From Cyanobacteria bacterium OH_PDB_112 (GTDB taxonomy: Bacteria; Cyanobacteriota; Vampirovibrionia; Gastranaerophilales; CAJFVJ01): 8,329 nt of DNA. The notes under the pieces were generated by a model that was not told the origin of the DNA, ran no database searches, and worked only from the letters and a program-made list of their open reading frames with translations. Of this stretch, positions 5,358 through 8,329 are shown piece by piece (within the stretch, counting starts at the first letter, position 1; each line of letters begins with the position of its first letter). The stretch covers positions 1 to 8,329 of the forward strand of contig JAEWLZ010000115.1 of the NCBI GenBank assembly GCA_023457295.1, in the 5' to 3' direction. The translations under genes were made by a program, and so were the position numbers.

Positions 5358-6299
5358 ATGCAAAATTTTGAATATGATTTAGTTATTTTGGGCGGTGGAC
5401 CTGCGGGTTTGAGTGCCGCTATTTATGGTGCCAGAGGCAATGCAAAAACAGCAGTCATAGATACAAATATGATTGGAGGTCAGCCAACAAATTATCTTGA
5501 AGTTGAAAATTATCCGGGTTTTTCTCTTGTTGGGGGATTTGACCTTATGGAACAATTTGAATCGCATGCCGACAAATTTAATGTGGATAAATATCCTATG
5601 GAAGAAATTGTCAGTGTTGATTTTCAAGACGGAAAAAATAAAATCAAAACTCTAGATAAAGAATTTATTGCTAAAACTGTTGTCATCGCAACAGGTGCTG
5701 GTCCTAAAAAACTCGGTATTAAAGGTGAAGCAGAATTTTTATCAAGAGGTGTAAGCTATTGCGCTGTTTGTGACGGAGCATTTTTCCGTGATAAAACCGT
5801 AACTGTAATTGGTGGTGGTAATGCAGCTATTGAAGAGGCAGCATATTTAACCAAATTTGCAAAAAAAGTTTATGTTCTTCATAGACGTGATGCTCTTAGG
5901 GCTGATAAAATAGTTCAAGAAAGAGCTTTTGCTAATGCCAAAATCGAATTTATTTGGAATGTTGTACCGGTTGAAATTATTGGTGAAAATTCAGTGAATT
6001 CAATCATTATTAAAGATGTTAATACCAATGAAACAAGGACTTTGGATACAGATGGAGTATTTCCTTATGTGGGATTTACGCCAAATTCAAAAACTTTTGA
6101 AGGTAAAATTCAAATGGATGCAAACGGGTTTATCATCACTGATGAAAATATGAAAACATCCACAGAAAGTGTTTATGCTGCAGGAGATATAAGAGTAACT
6201 CCTTTGCGTCAGATTATCACAGCGGCTTCAGATGGTGCTATTTCTGCGACTATGGCTGTAAGGTATCTTGAGACTCTTGAACACAAAGTTGTTGTTTAG
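5358..6299 (+). CDS. trxB: Thioredoxin reductase (NADPH)
   Basis: TrxB is a cytoplasmic flavoenzyme that passes electrons from NADPH through FAD to thioredoxin. The 313-residue length is typical of the low-molecular-weight form. GGGPAGLSAA (12-21) binds FAD. GGQPTNYLEVENYPGF (40-55) is the family's conserved segment. The redox-active pair is C135 and C138 in CAVCDG. GGGNAAIEEA (152-161) binds NADPH, and HRRDALR (175-181) is the usual NADPH 2'-phosphate site. AAGD (274-277) and the following PLRQIITAASDGA segment close the FAD site. The ATG at 5358 is preceded by AAGGG (5343-5347). No thioredoxin gene is visible in the window. The gene ends before a strong palindrome. A ferredoxin-dependent variant is unlikely because the HRRxxxR motif is intact. 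Confidence 0.96.
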   Translation: MQNFEYDLVILGGGPAGLSAAIYGARGNAKTAVIDTNMIGGQPTNYLEVENYPGFSLVGGFDLMEQFESHADKFNVDKYPMEEIVSVDFQDGKNKIKTLDKEFIAKTVVIATGAGPKKLGIKGEAEFLSRGVSYCAVCDGAFFRDKTVTVIGGGNAAIEEAAYLTKFAKKVYVLHRRDALRADKIVQERAFANAKIEFIWNVVPVEIIGENSVNSIIIKDVNTNETRTLDTDGVFPYVGFTPNSKTFEGKIQMDANGFIITDENMKTSTESVYAAGDIRVTPLRQIITAASDGAISATMAVRYLETLEHKVVV

Positions 6300-6321
6300 A
6301 TTGATTTTTAATAAATAACGA

Positions 6322-6357
6322 TTTAAAAGCAGATAAGTTAACTTATCTGCTTTTAAA
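6322..6357 (+). terminator. 36-bp perfect palindrome after trxB, likely bidirectional terminator
   Basis: Starting 23 bases after the trxB stop, the sequence centred at 6339/6340 is perfectly self-complementary over 36 bases. Its core is AAAAGCAGATAAG-TTAA-CTTATCTGCTTTT. The A-tract and T-tract flanking a GC-containing stem fit a rho-independent terminator usable from either strand. The T-run is only four bases. A regulator-binding site is an alternative reading. Confidence 0.6.
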
Positions 6358-6377
6358 GTAAATAAATTATTTACTTT
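6355..6377 (+). repeat. Second, overlapping inverted repeat
   Basis: AAAGTAAATAA (6355-6365) and TTATTTACTTT (6367-6377) are perfect complements around a single A, a 23-base palindrome. It shares AAA (6355-6357) with the preceding palindrome, so the two hairpins compete for those bases. It is purely weak pairs except for one G-C, so it is more likely an operator or part of the promoter region of the next gene than a terminator. Confidence 0.45.
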
Positions 6378-6403
6378 TGAATATGCTTGATAGATTATTA
6401 TAG
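6375..6403 (+). promoter_or_regulatory. Weak candidate promoter for the ABC exporter
   Basis: TTTTGA (6375-6380) and TTATAG (6398-6403) are 17 bases apart. TATTAT (6396-6401) is an alternative -10. The preceding palindrome suggests the exporter needs its own promoter. No good Shine-Dalgarno precedes ATG 6433. Confidence 0.25.
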
Positions 6404-6432
6404 AGAGAAAAGAAAGATATTCGAATAATATA

Positions 6433-8217
6433 ATGAATGAAATTAAAGAGAGAATTTTAAATAGCAATTTTTATCGAAATTATTCGCGCATGTGGCCATT
6501 TATAAAACCATATTGGATAAGGGCATTAGCTGCGGTCTTGATTTGTATACCAATAGGTTCTTTGGATGCTGTAATAGCTTTGTCTTTAAAGCCCTATATG
6601 GATGTTGTAATGGTAAATCAGCAAATGGAATCCCCATGGTATATACCGCTTTTGATTATTACTTTTACATCTGCTCAGGGAATTTTAAATTATTTTGCCA
6701 CATATATGAATACCTGGGTCGGCATTAAAATAACCAATGATTTGAAAATAAAATTATTTTCAAAAATGCTAAGCTTTGAAACTGCCTATTTTAATACCAA
6801 AAGTTCAGGAGATGTTGTATATAGATTTAATGGAGATGCGGATGCTGCTTGTGCGGGACTTTTAAACAATTTGAAGATATTTGTATCTAGACTATTTTCT
6901 TCAATATCCTTGATTTGTGTACTTATTTATAATTCTTGGCAATTGGCAATAATAGCTATTGTTGTACTGGCGGCAGCTTTATATCCTGTTTCTAAAATGA
7001 GAGAAAAAATTGAAGATGTTGTAAATAAAACCGTACATGCGGGGTCTTCGATTATTACTTTTTATAATGAAGCTTTTAGCGGGAACAAAACTATTACCGC
7101 ATATAATTTGCATAAATTTTTAGTCAATAAATTTAGCTCTAACTTAGATACTATATTCAAATTAAGTATAAAAATGGTTCAAAAAACTTCTTGGCTTTCC
7201 CCAATGATGCATGTAATCGTTTCTGTGGGAATAGGTTTAGCTATTGGTTTTGGTAGTTTTTTGATTGTTACAAAGCAAATTACTCCCGGAAATTTTGTTT
7301 CATTTATAACAGCTTTAATTATGCTTTATAATCCTATAAAAACTATAGGTAATAACTTTAAAGATGTTCAATTCTCTTTTATGGCGATTGAAAGGGTTTT
7401 TGATTTGCTAAACCAAGAGCCTGAAATAAAAGACAATCCTGATTCTATTGAATTAAAAGGAATATATAACGGAATTAATTTGGAAAATGTGAATTTTTCA
7501 TATTTGGAAAATGTTCCTGTTCTTAGAAATATAAATTTAAATGTAAAAGCAGGTGAAACTATAGCTTTAGTAGGAAATTCAGGTGGCGGTAAAACAACAA
7601 TAGTAAATCTTATTCCGAGATTTTATGATGTAAAATCAGGTTCTATAAAAATTGACGGAGTTGATATAAGAAACTATAAACTTGAGTCTTTAAGAAACAA
7701 TATTGCTATTGTGTTTCAGGATAACTTCCTTTTCTCCGGAACAATAAAAGAAAATATTCTTCTCGGTAAAGCTGATGCTACTGATGAGGAAATCCAAAAA
7801 GCTTTAAAAATGGCTTTCCTTGATGAGTTTGTTGCAAGTCTTGAATTGGGTGTAAATACTCAAATAGGTGAACGAGGCGTTCTTTTGTCAGGAGGACAAA
7901 AGCAGCGTGTTGCAATAGCTAGGGCTTTTATTAAAAATGCTCCTATTGTAATTTTGGATGAAGCGACTTCTGCATTGGATAACAAAGCCGAAGCGATTGT
8001 TCAAAAAGCCATTGAAAATCTTATGAAAGATAAAACAGTTTTTGTAATAGCACACAGACTTTCAACGATTCGTAATGCTGATAAAATAGCAGTTATCAAT
8101 CAAGGAGATTTAGTTGAGCTCGGTTCACATGAAGAGCTAATCAATATTGAAAACGGTCAATATAAAACCCTTTATGATATGCAATTTAAAAATCAGGAAG
8201 ATATGCAATTAATATAA
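6433..8217 (+). CDS. MsbA-like ABC exporter, fused permease and ATPase
   Basis: This 594-residue half-transporter has the standard type I exporter layout and should work as a homodimer in the inner membrane. Residues ~20-330 form the six-helix permease. It opens with WPFIKPYWIRALAAVLICIPIGSLD, resembling MsbA and lipid A exporters. The ATPase domain has Walker A GNSGGGKTT (381-389), Q-loop VFQD (427-430), signature LSGGQKQR (485-492), Walker B VILDE (506-510) with catalytic E510, and the switch H541. All are intact, so it should be active. Likely cargo is lipid A, another lipid or an amphiphilic compound. The family cannot be resolved from sequence pattern alone, so a multidrug exporter remains possible. 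The start has no strong Shine-Dalgarno. The gene appears monocistronic, with a convergent gene five bases beyond its stop. Confidence 0.93.
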   Translation: MNEIKERILNSNFYRNYSRMWPFIKPYWIRALAAVLICIPIGSLDAVIALSLKPYMDVVMVNQQMESPWYIPLLIITFTSAQGILNYFATYMNTWVGIKITNDLKIKLFSKMLSFETAYFNTKSSGDVVYRFNGDADAACAGLLNNLKIFVSRLFSSISLICVLIYNSWQLAIIAIVVLAAALYPVSKMREKIEDVVNKTVHAGSSIITFYNEAFSGNKTITAYNLHKFLVNKFSSNLDTIFKLSIKMVQKTSWLSPMMHVIVSVGIGLAIGFGSFLIVTKQITPGNFVSFITALIMLYNPIKTIGNNFKDVQFSFMAIERVFDLLNQEPEIKDNPDSIELKGIYNGINLENVNFSYLENVPVLRNINLNVKAGETIALVGNSGGGKTTIVNLIPRFYDVKSGSIKIDGVDIRNYKLESLRNNIAIVFQDNFLFSGTIKENILLGKADATDEEIQKALKMAFLDEFVASLELGVNTQIGERGVLLSGGQKQRVAIARAFIKNAPIVILDEATSALDNKAEAIVQKAIENLMKDKTVFVIAHRLSTIRNADKIAVINQGDLVELGSHEELINIENGQYKTLYDMQFKNQEDMQLI

Positions 8218-8222
8218 AAAAA

Positions 8223-8329
8223 TTATCTGACTTTTTCAAAAAATACTTTTAATCTGTATTTTTTACCGATTTTAGTTTTTAGACATAATAAATTTTCATC
8301 TTTGGCATTATGCTCTGATACCAAGGAAT
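8223..8329 (-). CDS. C-terminal end of an unidentified minus-strand gene, partial
   Basis: Read on the minus strand from the right edge, the frame is open for 34 codons and ends in TAA at 8223-8225. The translation includes NAKDENLLCLKTKIGKKYRL and then KVFFEKVR. The lysine-rich, well-behaved composition and the position, converging tightly on the exporter with a five-base gap, support a real gene. The piece is too short to name a family, and an open frame of this length can occur by chance in AT-rich DNA. Confidence 0.5.
   Translation of the reverse strand, partial: SLVSEHNAKDENLLCLKTKIGKKYRLKVFFEKVR

Noticed and set aside
5042..5655. Open frames opposite or out of frame with the 4815 gene and trxB.
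   Set aside because: They overlap well-supported genes and show no motif or plausible start signal.

Overview
The window is AT-rich bacterial DNA. It carries ordinary housekeeping genes with two unrecognised genes set between them. Several features suggest a gut-type Candidatus Gastranaerophilales (Melainabacteria/Vampirovibrionia) genome or something close to it: low G+C, Shine-Dalgarno-led genes, a YqeG-type HAD phosphatase, an MsbA-like lipid exporter (which implies an outer membrane), and an orphan protein with a VSFG motif near its N terminus of a kind I associate with that group. This placement is an inference. Other AT-rich gut bacteria remain possible.

Layout. Positions 1-665 hold the 3' end of a U32-family (TrhP/YegQ-like) protein, followed after one base by a yqeG-like phosphatase (667-1158). 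Positions 1159-1351 look like degraded coding or repeat sequence and then lead into the first orphan gene (1352-2197). Its product has a transglutaminase-like Cys...His...Asp arrangement. Positions 2198-2447 contain a GTCATTGCGAGG-type repeat that also looks like a terminator, a promoter with a palindrome between its -35 and -10 boxes, and an unusually placed Shine-Dalgarno. The second orphan gene (2448-3374) encodes a membrane-anchored protein with a charged C-terminal helix. It converges on miaB (3371-4705, minus strand), and their stop codons overlap.

miaB diverges from a small exported, probably beta-rich protein (4815-5315). That gene lies just upstream of trxB (thioredoxin reductase, 5358-6299) on the same strand, and the two are probably co-transcribed. 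A 36-bp perfect palindrome with a second, overlapping palindrome separates trxB from an MsbA-like ABC exporter (6433-8217). The window closes with the C-terminal end of a minus-strand gene (8223 to the edge) that converges on the exporter.

Functionally, the U32 protein and MiaB point to tRNA wobble/anticodon-loop modification, TrxB to thiol redox balance, and the ABC exporter to envelope lipid or amphiphile export. These are separate housekeeping units, not one pathway. The strongest novelty is the pair of orphan genes at 1352-3374 and their intergenic DNA. I found no RNA genes, CRISPR array, insertion sequence or clear defence system.
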